Origin: Pelagibacteraceae bacterium | GTDB taxonomy: Bacteria > Pseudomonadota > Alphaproteobacteria > HIMB59 | Assembly: GCA_008638215.1 (NCBI GenBank) | Contig: VTPN01000006.1 | Coordinates: 1-50,646, forward strand | Length of the DNA: 50,646 bases | Direction of reading: 5' to 3' | Shown here: positions 25,084-33,762 of the stretch, piece by piece | How the letters are laid out: each line of letters opens with the position of its first letter | Position numbering within the stretch: position 1 is the stretch's first letter | Position numbers and translations under genes: made by a program | The notes under the pieces: generated by a model | Told to the model about the DNA's origin: nothing | The model's database searches: none | Seen by the model: the letters and a program-made list of their open reading frames with translations, nothing else

Positions 25084-25669
25084 TTGTTAAATGAAACAAT
25101 ACTTCTTTACAGAATAGATTTGAAGGTATTTTGCCATTATTAAATTGAACGGCATTAATGACATCGTAAGTTGAGACAACTTTAAAATTTAAATCGAGAG
25201 ATAGTTTTTTAAAATCTTTTATACTGCAAGGATGTATGTAATCAGTATTATACCACTGATCGCTATTAGATTTCTTGAGAAGAGAGTCATAACTTCCTGA
25301 TAGAAAAAATTTGATTATTTTACTTAATCTTGCAGAGTTATTGAAACCGACAATTATATTTTTGCTAACTTTTTTTAAAGTATTCAATAAAACATCAGGT
25401 TTTTGAACGGCCTGTATTGTCTGTGTTAGGATACAGTAATCGAATTGATTATAAGGGAAGTCCTCTACAATTAAGTTTATATCCCCATGAATAACATCTA
25501 AACCTTTCCCAAGACATGAGATGACTTTTTCCTGGTTTAGTTCTACTCCTTGAGCACTGATATTTTTCTCTGCAAGTAATGAAATTAATTCCCCATCAGA
25601 ACAACCGATATCAAGGACTTTAGAGTTTTGCGGTATGAGATCTAATATGATTTTATAATCGTTTCTCAT
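25076..25669 (-). CDS. metW: MetW, methionine biosynthesis methyltransferase-like
   Basis: A 197-residue MetW-family protein with SAM-fold motif I VLDIGCSDGELI at about 19-30. MetW is encoded with MetX in many proteobacteria and is needed for MetX function in several of them. It overlaps metX by four bases (ATGA-type) and the CxxC gene by eight. All three would be under the riboswitch upstream of metX. Confidence 0.94.
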   Translation of the reverse strand: MRNDYKIILDLIPQNSKVLDIGCSDGELISLLAEKNISAQGVELNQEKVISCLGKGLDVIHGDINLIVEDFPYNQFDYCILTQTIQAVQKPDVLLNTLKKVSKNIIVGFNNSARLSKIIKFFLSGSYDSLLKKSNSDQWYNTDYIHPCSIKDFKKLSLDLNFKVVSTYDVINAVQFNNGKIPSNLFCKEVLFHLTNE

Positions 25670-26787
25670 TTAATCCCTTTCAAAAAACCCTCACAGACTC
25701 GAAAAAATTGAGGTTCATCTAGCAAAAAACTATCATGCCCTCTATCCGATACTACTTCAGCAAAGCTCACATTGGAGCCAATAGAATTCAGCAAGGAGAC
25801 GATTTCACGAGACTCCTTAGTTGGAAATAGCCAATCACTTGTAAAGGAGAGGACTAGAAAACGAATTTCATTATCAATGATTTTTTTTTGATTATTTGTT
25901 ATTTCTTCAGAGACATCAAAGTAATCCATAGCTCGAGTCATGTAGAGATAACTATTTGCATCAAACCGATCAACAAAAGATCGGCCTTGATGTCGAAGAT
26001 AACTTTCCACTTGAAAGTCGATTCCAAAACCAAAAGATAAATTTTTCTTTTCTTGAAGATTTCTACCAAATTTATTTTGAAACGCTTTCTCCGATAGATA
26101 AGTAATGTGAGCTATCATTCTTGCTACGGACAAGCCATTTTCTGGTTTTTGATTAATTTCTAAGTATCTTCCTTGGTGCCAGTTAGGGTCTAACATTATG
26201 GATTGTCTGCCCGCTTCATCAAAAGCTATATTTTGTGCAGAGTGTTTTAAAGAACCAGCTATACAAACAATTGACTTTACAAAATCCGGATAAGTTGCAG
26301 ACCATTGAAGAACTTGCATTGCTCCCATGGAGCCTCCAATTACTGATCTTAGTTTTTCTATTCCCAATTCATCAATTAGTATTTTTTGAACTTTGACCAT
26401 ATCTCGAATAGTAATCGTCGGAAAATCTAATCCATAAATTTTTGAGGTTTTTGGATTAATATCATTTGGACCAGTGGTTCCAACACAACCACCCAATACA
26501 TTTGAGCATATTACAAAATACTTATTTGTATCAATCGGTTTATTAGGGCCAACCATTAAATCCCACCAACCCTTTTTTTTTGTAATGGGACTTTCTTCTG
26601 CGGGAAATTGATCTCCGGTCAAAGCATGACAGATTAAGATTGCATTATCTTTATTAGAATTTAATAGACCATAGGTTTGATAGGCAATTTGAAACTGATT
26701 AATTGATTTTCCTGAGTCTAATAAAAGATCTTCCTCACAGGATAAAAGAAAACCAGGATAATCTGAATTATTTGTTATTTTTCTCAT
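25666..26787 (-). CDS. metX: Homoserine O-acyltransferase MetX
   Basis: Acylates homoserine (acetyl or succinyl donor) in methionine synthesis. A 373-residue alpha/beta hydrolase with nucleophile Ser153 in GGSMGAMQ, and aspartate and histidine of the triad late in the protein (SDWLFP, DRGHDSFL). The GGCVGTTGPNDINP region is conserved in MetX. It begins at ATG 26787, after a leader carrying a SAM-II-type aptamer. First gene of the metX-metW-CxxC operon. Confidence 0.95.
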   Translation of the reverse strand: MRKITNNSDYPGFLLSCEEDLLLDSGKSINQFQIAYQTYGLLNSNKDNAILICHALTGDQFPAEESPITKKKGWWDLMVGPNKPIDTNKYFVICSNVLGGCVGTTGPNDINPKTSKIYGLDFPTITIRDMVKVQKILIDELGIEKLRSVIGGSMGAMQVLQWSATYPDFVKSIVCIAGSLKHSAQNIAFDEAGRQSIMLDPNWHQGRYLEINQKPENGLSVARMIAHITYLSEKAFQNKFGRNLQEKKNLSFGFGIDFQVESYLRHQGRSFVDRFDANSYLYMTRAMDYFDVSEEITNNQKKIIDNEIRFLVLSFTSDWLFPTKESREIVSLLNSIGSNVSFAEVVSDRGHDSFLLDEPQFFRVCEGFLKGIK

Positions 26788-26819
26788 AAATTCTAAAAAA
26801 TTTCGAGATGATAACCTAC

Positions 26820-26875
26820 GGGCAAACGCTTTAGCTGTTTATACACCCGCAAGCTGCTATCAAATCGGTGTTGAA
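26820..26875 (-). promoter_or_regulatory. SAM-II-type riboswitch upstream of metX
   Basis: On the minus strand the leader reads ACACC (26871-26867), then GATTTGATAGCAGCTTGC, then GGTGT closing a 5-bp P1 helix (26847-26843), then ATAAAC and the hallmark AGCTAAAG (26836-26829). This follows the SAM-II layout: P1, a loop with GATTT, then AUAAA-N-AGCUAAA folding back as a pseudoknot. The position before metX is the classic one. High SAM would be expected to hide the ribosome site and shut off metX. The 3' side differs from the common GGG ending, so it may be a variant. Confidence 0.75.
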
Positions 26876-26942
26876 CAAAACTTATGATTTTTCTGTTTAT
26901 TTTTCAATATAAAAGGATGATATTTTATTCATATAGTTTAAG

Positions 26943-26957
26943 TATAATCAAAAAAAA
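26943..26957 (+). promoter_or_regulatory. -10 element directly before hisC, likely leaderless
   Basis: A perfect TATAAT at 26943-26948 lies 9 bases before the hisC ATG, followed by an A-run. Transcription would begin within about 3 bases of the ATG, leaving no room for a ribosome site. A leaderless mRNA is therefore likely. No good -35 box is seen at the usual spacing. Confidence 0.5.
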
Positions 26958-28013
26958 ATGACTAAAAATAAGCCAAAAAATAATTATCAAGGTGGAGCGG
27001 AAGAATTCAAAGGTTTTACCCGATTATCCTCGAATGAGAATAATGATGGACCTTCCCACAGAGTAAAGACGGCCATAAAAAAAAATATTAATTTTTCAAA
27101 TATCTATCCTGAATTGGATGGAGAGACGCTCAGAAATCAAATTGCTAAAACTTATTCCCTAAACTCTGAACAAATAGTTTTAGGAGCAGGGTCAGATGAG
27201 GTTTTGCAAATGATTTATGCTGCGTTTAGCAAACCTGGCGATGAGGTAATTTTTACCAAATATGCATTTGCTATGTATTCTATTTATGCGAAAAATTTTA
27301 AATGTAAGCCAAAAATTTTCAATGATGCTCAATTCCAGTTTTCTCTAAAGGATCTTGCAAAGCTAGCATCTTCTAATACGAAAATCATTTTTCTAGCAAA
27401 CCCAAATAACCCAACCGGATCAATTTTCTATAAGGATGAATTAATACAATTTATTAAAAAAATTAATAAAAATACCTTAATTGTTTTAGACTCTGCATAT
27501 TGTGAGTATTTGCAAGATAAAAAATATGAAAATGGCCTTTCTTTAATTAAAAAATTTCCAAATTTATTTGTTACAAGGTCTTTTTCAAAAATTTATGCAT
27601 TAGGCGGTCTTCGAATAGGGTGGGGATATTCCTCGTTAAAAAATATTTCAAGAATATATCAGTTTAAAAAGCCATTTAATGTCTCCCGATTATCTTGTAT
27701 TGCTGCTACCGAAGCATTGAAAGACCAGCCATGGATATTTAAAAGTATAAAAAATAATGAAGAAAATAGAAAATTTACTATTAATGGTTTAAACAACTCT
27801 CTGTTTAAGACAATAGATACTATGGCTAATTTTATTTTATTAGAGTTTAAACATAGAAATATTGCTAATAGATTTGTCCAATATCTTTACAAGAACAAAA
27901 TTACGGTTAGGCATCTGGCTTCATATGGTTTACCTAGACATATTCGTATGACCATTGGCAATCCCAATGAAATGAAAAAAACAATAAAGGTTTGTAATAG
28001 ATTTAATGTTTAA
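26958..28013 (+). CDS. hisC: Histidinol-phosphate/aromatic aminotransferase
   Basis: A PLP-dependent class I/II aminotransferase of 351 residues. Key motifs are NPNNPTGS at 148-155, the D-x-A-Y region at 178-181, and the Schiff-base lysine Lys211 in RSFSKIYALGGLRIGW. The neighbouring tyrA (overlap of 8 bases) indicates a role in phenylalanine/tyrosine synthesis, perhaps in addition to histidine; HisC-type enzymes next to tyrA often act on both. It has no visible ribosome site. Confidence 0.9.
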   Translation: MTKNKPKNNYQGGAEEFKGFTRLSSNENNDGPSHRVKTAIKKNINFSNIYPELDGETLRNQIAKTYSLNSEQIVLGAGSDEVLQMIYAAFSKPGDEVIFTKYAFAMYSIYAKNFKCKPKIFNDAQFQFSLKDLAKLASSNTKIIFLANPNNPTGSIFYKDELIQFIKKINKNTLIVLDSAYCEYLQDKKYENGLSLIKKFPNLFVTRSFSKIYALGGLRIGWGYSSLKNISRIYQFKKPFNVSRLSCIAATEALKDQPWIFKSIKNNEENRKFTINGLNNSLFKTIDTMANFILLEFKHRNIANRFVQYLYKNKITVRHLASYGLPRHIRMTIGNPNEMKKTIKVCNRFNV

Positions 28014-28899
28014 AAATATAATTATTATAGGCTTTGGTATGATTGGGTCGTCTATAGCCAGATCTATACTTAAGTCAAAAAAATCAACCAATATCTATGC
28101 TTTTGATAAATCAAAAGATTTTTTAAAGAGGTTAAAAAAAGCTAAATTAAATGTTGATCCTATAAAATCCCTTGAAGAGATAAGAGATTTATCAATAGAT
28201 TTAGTAATTATATGTACTCCAGTTCTTCAATATGGTGCAATTTTAAAAAAGATAAATAGCTTAGACGATCAAAATTTTATCGTGACAGATGTCGGCTCAA
28301 CTAAAAAAAATATTGAGGATATTTATTTTAAAAATAATTTTACTTTCAGGTTTGTTCCTTCTCACCCGATTGCAGGTATAGAAAAATCAGGTCTCGAAAA
28401 TGGCATTCTGGGTTTATTTGAAAATCGTTACAGCATTATTTGTCCTTTAAAGAATTCTACCAAAAAAGATATTTCTTTAGTTAGTAAATTTTGGAGATCT
28501 TTATCGATGAAGGTAGAAATCATGTCTGCAAAAGAGCACGATCATGTCCTTAGCCTTACATCTCATCTACCTCATATTATTTCTTATTCCTTAGTTTTAA
28601 CGGCAATAAAAAAAGAAAAATCTGTGAATTCTAAATTGGTTAAATTTTCTGCGGGAGGATTCAGAGACTTTACTCGAGTTGCTGGAAGTGACCCAGAAAT
28701 GTGGAGGGATATTTTTCTCGCTAACAGCGAAGAGATTAAAAAGTTAACTAATATGTTTATAGATGAACTGAAGAAGTTTTCTAAAGATTTAAATTCTCAA
28801 AATTCAAAAAAATTATTAATAAAATTACAAAAAACAAAAAATATTCGAAATAGAATTGTTAAAGCAAGACAGGCAGGAAAATTCATCCCTAATGATTAA
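28006..28899 (+). CDS. tyrA: Prephenate/arogenate dehydrogenase
   Basis: Oxidative decarboxylation of prephenate (or arogenate) in tyrosine synthesis. A 297-residue TyrA with NAD(P)-binding GFGMIGSS at about 9-16 and the catalytic segment PSHPIAGIEKSG at about 122-133. The LTSHLPH motif at about 185 is also typical. It lacks chorismate mutase or ACT domains. Starts inside the end of hisC. The stop overlaps the convergent plsC gene by 11 bases. Confidence 0.93.
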   Translation: MFKNIIIIGFGMIGSSIARSILKSKKSTNIYAFDKSKDFLKRLKKAKLNVDPIKSLEEIRDLSIDLVIICTPVLQYGAILKKINSLDDQNFIVTDVGSTKKNIEDIYFKNNFTFRFVPSHPIAGIEKSGLENGILGLFENRYSIICPLKNSTKKDISLVSKFWRSLSMKVEIMSAKEHDHVLSLTSHLPHIISYSLVLTAIKKEKSVNSKLVKFSAGGFRDFTRVAGSDPEMWRDIFLANSEEIKKLTNMFIDELKKFSKDLNSQNSKKLLIKLQKTKNIRNRIVKARQAGKFIPND

Positions 28900-29560
28900 G
28901 AGAGTTGATAGCGCTCTTTAGTTGATCAAGAAATTCTTTTTTACTTAACCCCGGCTGAATCGGTTCTTTAAATTCAATTAAAATTTCACCTGACTTAATT
29001 TTATCATTTTTTGGCCAACAATAACCAGAATTAAGTGAAATAGGCACCACTGGTTTGTTAAGTGATTTATACATTGAGAAGATTCCCGGTTTTAAATCTG
29101 GCTGCTCTTTATAAGTAGTTCTGGTGCCCTCTGGAAAAATGATTACTGGTCTTTTTTCAATGTATTCGGCTGTTTGTTCATTAACTAAGCGAAGACTTTG
29201 TATGCCTTGACTACGATCAATGGCTATCATCCCAAGCTTTTTCAAATAGGTTCCAAAAAGCGGAATTGATAATAATTCTTTTTTTAGAATATATGCGGGG
29301 TTATAAAAAAGCTGATTGAAATAAATGGTTTCAAACATTGATTGGTGTTTGCTAGCAAATAGACATCCCTTTAAATTCGCTAAATCCGGGTTGATGACCC
29401 TTATCTTAATATTAAAAATACGCAGTACCCATTGCATATTTTTAGTAAAAAATATTACAAATAAACGAAAATTTTTATATTTAAATGGTAGTCCAAGTAA
29501 AGAAATAATTAAAACAAGCGCTGTAGATAAATAAAATAAAATTAAAAAACTAAATCTCAT
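28889..29560 (-). CDS. plsC: 1-acylglycerol-3-phosphate acyltransferase
   Basis: Adds the second acyl chain in phosphatidic acid synthesis at the inner membrane. A 223-residue PlsC with an N-terminal membrane segment (about 3-24). The acyl-transfer block reads KHQSMFE, that is His-x4-Glu where most enzymes have His-x4-Asp, followed by AIDR and FPEGTRT. Glu in this position is seen in some relatives, so activity is likely retained. Last gene of the lysA-ydcF-plsC set; overlaps ydcF by 11 bases. Confidence 0.9.
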   Translation of the reverse strand: MRFSFLILFYLSTALVLIISLLGLPFKYKNFRLFVIFFTKNMQWVLRIFNIKIRVINPDLANLKGCLFASKHQSMFETIYFNQLFYNPAYILKKELLSIPLFGTYLKKLGMIAIDRSQGIQSLRLVNEQTAEYIEKRPVIIFPEGTRTTYKEQPDLKPGIFSMYKSLNKPVVPISLNSGYCWPKNDKIKSGEILIEFKEPIQPGLSKKEFLDQLKSAINSLNH

Positions 29561-30116
29561 ATTTTTTTACAAAAACTATTTTGGAAATTAATAGTTTCAC
29601 ATATTCTTCGATCAATTTTTCAAAAGGAATGATTAATTCCTCGGAACTCACAGCAAAAGGAGTCACTTCTAAACCAGAGAGTTGATTGAATAGAAATTGA
29701 GCACGTTGCATATGAAGATTGGAAGTAATTAGAAGAATGGATTCAATTTTTTTTTCTAAGGCCCAATATCTTGTCTCTAGGGCATTTTCATAAGTGTTTT
29801 CAGATAGGTAGCCCACTTCTATGCAGCAATTAACTATTTCTTTATCAAAGTTTAAAATATTCACTAATACCACTTCTGAATTAAAAGTATTATCTACTCC
29901 AGAGATAAAAAGTTTTCTTTGTTTAGAATTTTTAATTTGATTATACCCTTCAATTATTCTCTCTCCTTTCCCTCCTGTCAAAACAACAATCGCATCGACA
30001 TTAAAATTGCTAATATTTTGATCAGGTAAATTATTTTTAAATTTTACTAGGCCTAGAGCTAAAGAAAGAAGAATTAAAGCTAATAAAATATTAATACGTT
30101 TTAAAAATAGTATCAT
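29550..30116 (-). CDS. YdcF/DUF218 family membrane protein
   Basis: A 188-residue DUF218 protein with one N-terminal membrane helix (about 6-24) and a periplasmic or cytoplasmic domain starting AIVVLTGGKGERI, the family hallmark. A TSNLHMQRAQFLF segment follows. The family is linked to envelope and peptidoglycan/ElyC-like roles but has no proven reaction. It starts at ATG 30116, overlapping the lysA stop by one base (TAATG), so it is translationally coupled to lysA. Confidence 0.88.
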   Translation of the reverse strand: MILFLKRINILLALILLSLALGLVKFKNNLPDQNISNFNVDAIVVLTGGKGERIIEGYNQIKNSKQRKLFISGVDNTFNSEVVLVNILNFDKEIVNCCIEVGYLSENTYENALETRYWALEKKIESILLITSNLHMQRAQFLFNQLSGLEVTPFAVSSEELIIPFEKLIEEYVKLLISKIVFVKKYEI

Positions 30117-31300
30117 TACATGATTTCATTTTTACATAAATCCTCTAAAGTGTCCCTTGATCGAATAACTCTGTATTCATTCTTTCCCATTAAAACTTCC
30201 AGTGGTCTTGGACGACTGTTATATGTAGATGACATCGAAGAGCCATAGGCGCCAACATTTGTAAATTTCAAATAATCACCTACTTTGACCTCAGGTAAAT
30301 TTATATTTTTTGCTAAGTAATCTGTTGACTCACAGATACCTCCCGCAACGTCATAGCTCTTCAGTTCATTAGAATTATTTAATGTTTGTATAGGAGGCTT
30401 GATATCATAGAGAGCAGGGCGGATATATTCAGAAAATGATGCATCTGTAATGATAATGGTTCGATTACCGCTTTTTTTAATATAAAGAACTTTAGTTAGT
30501 AATTCACCACTATCGGCAACAATGAATCTTCCTGGCTCAAAAATAATATGATATTTTTTATTTTTAAGAAGTTTTTCCAATTCTTTTTTCCATTGATCAA
30601 AGTCTAAGGTTTCATCAGAATTATCGATTACTCCAAATCCTCCTCCAAAATCTAGATTGATGATAGAATGATTTTTTTTGTTCAATTGATCTGCCAGTAA
30701 AATCAAATACTCATAAGATTGAATTAATTTTTGATGATCAACTATTTGACTTCCAATATGAACAGACAATGTTGATAGTTGAAGACCATTCATTTCTAGA
30801 ATTTTATCAAAATTAATTTGGTCTTCCGAAATGCCAAATTTACCACCCGACTTGCCTGTTGTGATTTTCTCAAGCGTATCAGCATCAATATTAGGATTTA
30901 ATCTTAATCCAATACTAGTTTTTAAACCTTTACTGAGAGAATATTCATTAATAAAGTTTAGTTCTTCCAAATTCTCGACGTTTATAGATTTAATCTGCTG
31001 GGTAATGGCATACTTTAAATCAAATTCTGTTTTGCCGGGACCATCAAAAATAATTTGTGATGGCTCTATTCCAGCCTTAAGTGATTTAAATAATTCTCCA
31101 GCAGAAACTACTTCAGCACCAAAGTCTTGCCTATGGAGTAAATTTAGAATAGCTAAATTTGGATTTGCCTTAACAGCAAAATGAAATTTATGGGAAAAAT
31201 TTAAATTTAAATTCTTTAAAAGTTTTGATTTAGCAATAATAGTTTCTTCATGATAAAGATAGAAGGGAGTAGAAAACTCATCTAAAATTTTTTCAAACAT
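30116..31300 (-). CDS. lysA: Diaminopimelate decarboxylase
   Basis: Converts meso-diaminopimelate to lysine. A PLP fold III enzyme of 394 residues. PLP lysine Lys44 is in HFAVKANPN, the phosphate loop is GGGFG at about 218-222, and the substrate motif ICESTDYL at about 322-329 carries the active-site Cys. GAGGAA lies about 5 bases before the ATG. The tiny LptM gene lies 2 bases upstream, forming argH-lptM-lysA. Confidence 0.95.
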   Translation of the reverse strand: MFEKILDEFSTPFYLYHEETIIAKSKLLKNLNLNFSHKFHFAVKANPNLAILNLLHRQDFGAEVVSAGELFKSLKAGIEPSQIIFDGPGKTEFDLKYAITQQIKSINVENLEELNFINEYSLSKGLKTSIGLRLNPNIDADTLEKITTGKSGGKFGISEDQINFDKILEMNGLQLSTLSVHIGSQIVDHQKLIQSYEYLILLADQLNKKNHSIINLDFGGGFGVIDNSDETLDFDQWKKELEKLLKNKKYHIIFEPGRFIVADSGELLTKVLYIKKSGNRTIIITDASFSEYIRPALYDIKPPIQTLNNSNELKSYDVAGGICESTDYLAKNINLPEVKVGDYLKFTNVGAYGSSMSSTYNSRPRPLEVLMGKNEYRVIRSRDTLEDLCKNEIM

Positions 31301-31302
31301 CT

Positions 31303-31449
31303 TTATTCCTCAGGGTAATCATACTCTTCGTTTGGAGGAAATGGAAATTGTGACTTGTCGATAACGCCTTCAGGCAATTTATTGGGTTTTTTATTTCCAC
31401 ATGAGACCAACAGGAAAGAAAGAATAAGAATGGATATTATTTTATACAT
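31303..31449 (-). CDS. lptM: Small lipoprotein, LptM-like
   Basis: A 48-residue lipoprotein. After MYKIISILILSFLL comes the lipobox LVSC with Cys17, then GNKKPNKLPEG, matching the short Cys-Gly-x-Lys-x-Pro pattern of LptM (YifL), which helps LptD mature in the outer membrane. The tail is Pro- and acid-rich (PFPPNEEYDYPEE). It starts one base after the argH stop and ends two bases before lysA, the conserved alphaproteobacterial position. Function is by family and context. Confidence 0.82.
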   Translation of the reverse strand: MYKIISILILSFLLVSCGNKKPNKLPEGVIDKSQFPFPPNEEYDYPEE

Positions 31450-31450
31450 A

Positions 31451-32842
31451 TTACTTTAGGAATTTTTGAAATTTGCGAATTTTTTTAATAACCTCTTTAG
31501 GGTTAGTGCTCATACTGGTTTTTTTTCGAGCTAAGCTTTTTTTAATATCAATATACTGATAGATATTTGAGTCTATGGATTTTTCAAAATTTTGAAATTC
31601 TTTTAAGGAAATTTCAGATAGTTTTATTTTGTTGGTTGAAGCAAATTGTACGATATCAGCAATTGTTTTGTAAGATTTTCTAAAAGGTATATTTTTTTCA
31701 ATTACTAAATAATCAGCCAAATCAGTTGCTGTAGCAAAATTAGACTCACACAATTCAAATCCAATTTTTTTATTGAAATTGGATTTTTTAATAACATCGC
31801 TCATAACATTTAAACAAATCGATAGTTCGTCATAACATTCAAAGATTATTTTTTTATCTTCTTGAAAATCTTTAAAATAAGTTAGAGGTAAATTGGAGAT
31901 AATATTTGAAAATTCTTGAGATTTACTTCTGATGATATTTGCTTTAGATCGTATTAATTCAAGTGAGTCAGGGTTTCTTTTTTGCGGCATAATTGAGCTT
32001 CCGGTTGAATACTCTTCATGAACTTTAAACAATCCAACTAAATTACTTGACCATAAGATTAGTTCAGATGAAAGCTTACCTAAATGAATTGATGTCATGG
32101 AACAAGCATGAAGGAAGTACATACAAAAGTCTCTATCGCTCACACCATCCATCGAGTTTTGTTTCGATTTACTAAAACCCAGTTTTTTATTTAATAAATT
32201 TTGATCTAATAAGTAGTTACTGCCCGCTAGGGCGGCACTTCCAAGAACATTTTCATCCGATCCTTGAATGCTAAAATCAAAATAATCCAAATCACGTTTA
32301 AACATTTCTAAATAGGCCAATAAGTGATGAGCTAGAGATACAGGTTGGGCCACTTGTAAATGAGTAAAACCAGGGATAATAGTTTCTTGATGAATTTCAG
32401 CCTGATTTAAAATAGAACACATAAGTGTTTGAATAAGTTTTTGTATTTCTTTTGCTGATTTTTTTGTCCAAAGACGTGTATCAGTAGCTACTTGATCATT
32501 TCTTGATCGGCCAGTATGAATTTTTAATGCGATCTCACCAATTTTTTGATGAAGAAAGTATTCAACATTCATATGAATATCTTCATTTTTCTTAGAAAAC
32601 TTTATCTTTCCTTTTTGATAGTCATTTAGAATTTCATTTAAGCCTTGATGAATTTTTTTTTCCTCAATTTTAGAAATTATCTTCAAATTTACCAAAGCGC
32701 TCACATGAGCTTGAGTGACTAGAATATCTTCTTCAATGAGTCGCTGATCAATATCTATTGAGCTATTAAATTCATCCATTAGCGACGATGTTTTTTTATT
32801 AATAGAAGTAGATAGAAGTTTTTTATTTTTCTTTTGAGTCAT
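31451..32842 (-). CDS. argH: Argininosuccinate lyase
   Basis: Cleaves argininosuccinate to arginine and fumarate. 463 residues, normal length. The fumarase-superfamily signature SSIMPQKRNPD is at about 282-292, and the substrate motifs TGRSRNDQVATD (about 110-121) and GFTHLQVAQP (about 155-164) are intact. The upstream neighbour on the same strand, the HIG1-like gene, is 12 bases away. Confidence 0.96.
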   Translation of the reverse strand: MTQKKNKKLLSTSINKKTSSLMDEFNSSIDIDQRLIEEDILVTQAHVSALVNLKIISKIEEKKIHQGLNEILNDYQKGKIKFSKKNEDIHMNVEYFLHQKIGEIALKIHTGRSRNDQVATDTRLWTKKSAKEIQKLIQTLMCSILNQAEIHQETIIPGFTHLQVAQPVSLAHHLLAYLEMFKRDLDYFDFSIQGSDENVLGSAALAGSNYLLDQNLLNKKLGFSKSKQNSMDGVSDRDFCMYFLHACSMTSIHLGKLSSELILWSSNLVGLFKVHEEYSTGSSIMPQKRNPDSLELIRSKANIIRSKSQEFSNIISNLPLTYFKDFQEDKKIIFECYDELSICLNVMSDVIKKSNFNKKIGFELCESNFATATDLADYLVIEKNIPFRKSYKTIADIVQFASTNKIKLSEISLKEFQNFEKSIDSNIYQYIDIKKSLARKKTSMSTNPKEVIKKIRKFQKFLK

Positions 32843-32854
32843 GAATATGAACTA

Positions 32855-33055
32855 TTATCTTGATAAGTATATAATGGCGGCAAAGACAAAAACAGCAATA
32901 CCTTGAAACAAAACTCTCATTCTCATAAGCTTATTGCTATGTTTTTTATTAAAATTTCCATTTTTAGCCATAGCGATAACACCGACTACCACCATCAGTA
33001 GTGCCAAAAGCATAGATATAATTAGAATTATAGGTAAGATGCCAGATGTACTCAT
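32855..33055 (-). CDS. HIG1-domain-like twin transmembrane protein
   Basis: A 66-residue protein with two transmembrane helices around a basic loop. The second part, SNKLMRMRVLFQG, resembles the HIG_1_N motif (KLMRxRVxxQ) of alphaproteobacterial twin-transmembrane proteins, relatives of mitochondrial respiratory-supercomplex factors. A TTG two codons upstream (33061) is possible; ATG 33055 is preferred. It faces the esterase gene across 57 bases. Association with terminal oxidase is a family-based inference. Confidence 0.8.
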   Translation of the reverse strand: MSTSGILPIILIISMLLALLMVVVGVIAMAKNGNFNKKHSNKLMRMRVLFQGIAVFVFAAIIYLSR

Positions 33056-33112
33056 GATCAATAGTTATCAAATTATCCTTAAATGTCTAATTATTAAATT
33101 TTTGCTATTTAT

Positions 33113-33715
33113 ATGAAAAAAATAGTTCTTTTTCTGCACGGTTATGGCTCGAATGGTAGCGATCTCATGACATTAAAGGATTATTTTCATCTCAATCAAT
33201 CTGAAACAGAATTTATTTCTCCAAATGCCCCAGAGTCGTGCGAGTTTAATTTTTTTGGTTATCAATGGTTTGCATTAAATGAAAGAACAGTTGAGGAAAT
33301 TCAAAGAGGTCTGAAATCTGCATTTTTTTACTTAGATGATATCGTTAATAATATAATTAAAAAATTCGAGGTTAAGACTGAACAAATTTCAATTCTTGGA
33401 TTTTCCCAAGGCTCTATGCTTGCAACTTATTATGCTCTTCAAAAGGAAATGAGTTTTCAAAATATTTTTTCATTATCAGGCTCCTTGCCTAAAAAAATTC
33501 TTGAGGAAATAGATTTAAAAAAAAATAACACAAAATATTTAATATTTCATGGAAAAATAGACGATGTAGTCTCAGCAAATCAAGCTTTGGAAACTCATCA
33601 ATTTTTAGTTGATCAAAAAATAGAAAGCCAAATAATTATAGATGATAATTGTGGACACTCCATCAGCCCGTTAGCACTAGAGGCAATCAATAATCAATTC
33701 AAAAATCAAATTTAA
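33113..33715 (+). CDS. Phospholipase/carboxylesterase family hydrolase
   Basis: A 200-residue alpha/beta hydrolase of the acyl-protein thioesterase/carboxylesterase type. The oxyanion region HGYGSNGSDL is at 10-19, nucleophile Ser is in GFSQGSML (about 98-105), Asp in HGKIDDVV (about 143-150), and His in CGHSIS (about 181-186). All four are intact. No signal peptide. It reads toward the HNH gene but is separated by 47 bases. Confidence 0.93.
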   Translation: MKKIVLFLHGYGSNGSDLMTLKDYFHLNQSETEFISPNAPESCEFNFFGYQWFALNERTVEEIQRGLKSAFFYLDDIVNNIIKKFEVKTEQISILGFSQGSMLATYYALQKEMSFQNIFSLSGSLPKKILEEIDLKKNNTKYLIFHGKIDDVVSANQALETHQFLVDQKIESQIIIDDNCGHSISPLALEAINNQFKNQI

Positions 33716-33762
33716 TTAATATTTAACAAACTATAAACTATTGGATATGCTATTATAAAATA

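Noticed and set aside
28889-29560. PlsC His-x4-Glu block as a sign of an inactive enzyme
   Set aside because: Glu at this position occurs in related acyltransferases, and FPEGTRT is intact, so loss of activity is not supported.
30831-31184. 117-codon frame antisense to lysA
   Set aside because: It mirrors lysA codon structure; lysA has all PLP motifs and fixed neighbours.
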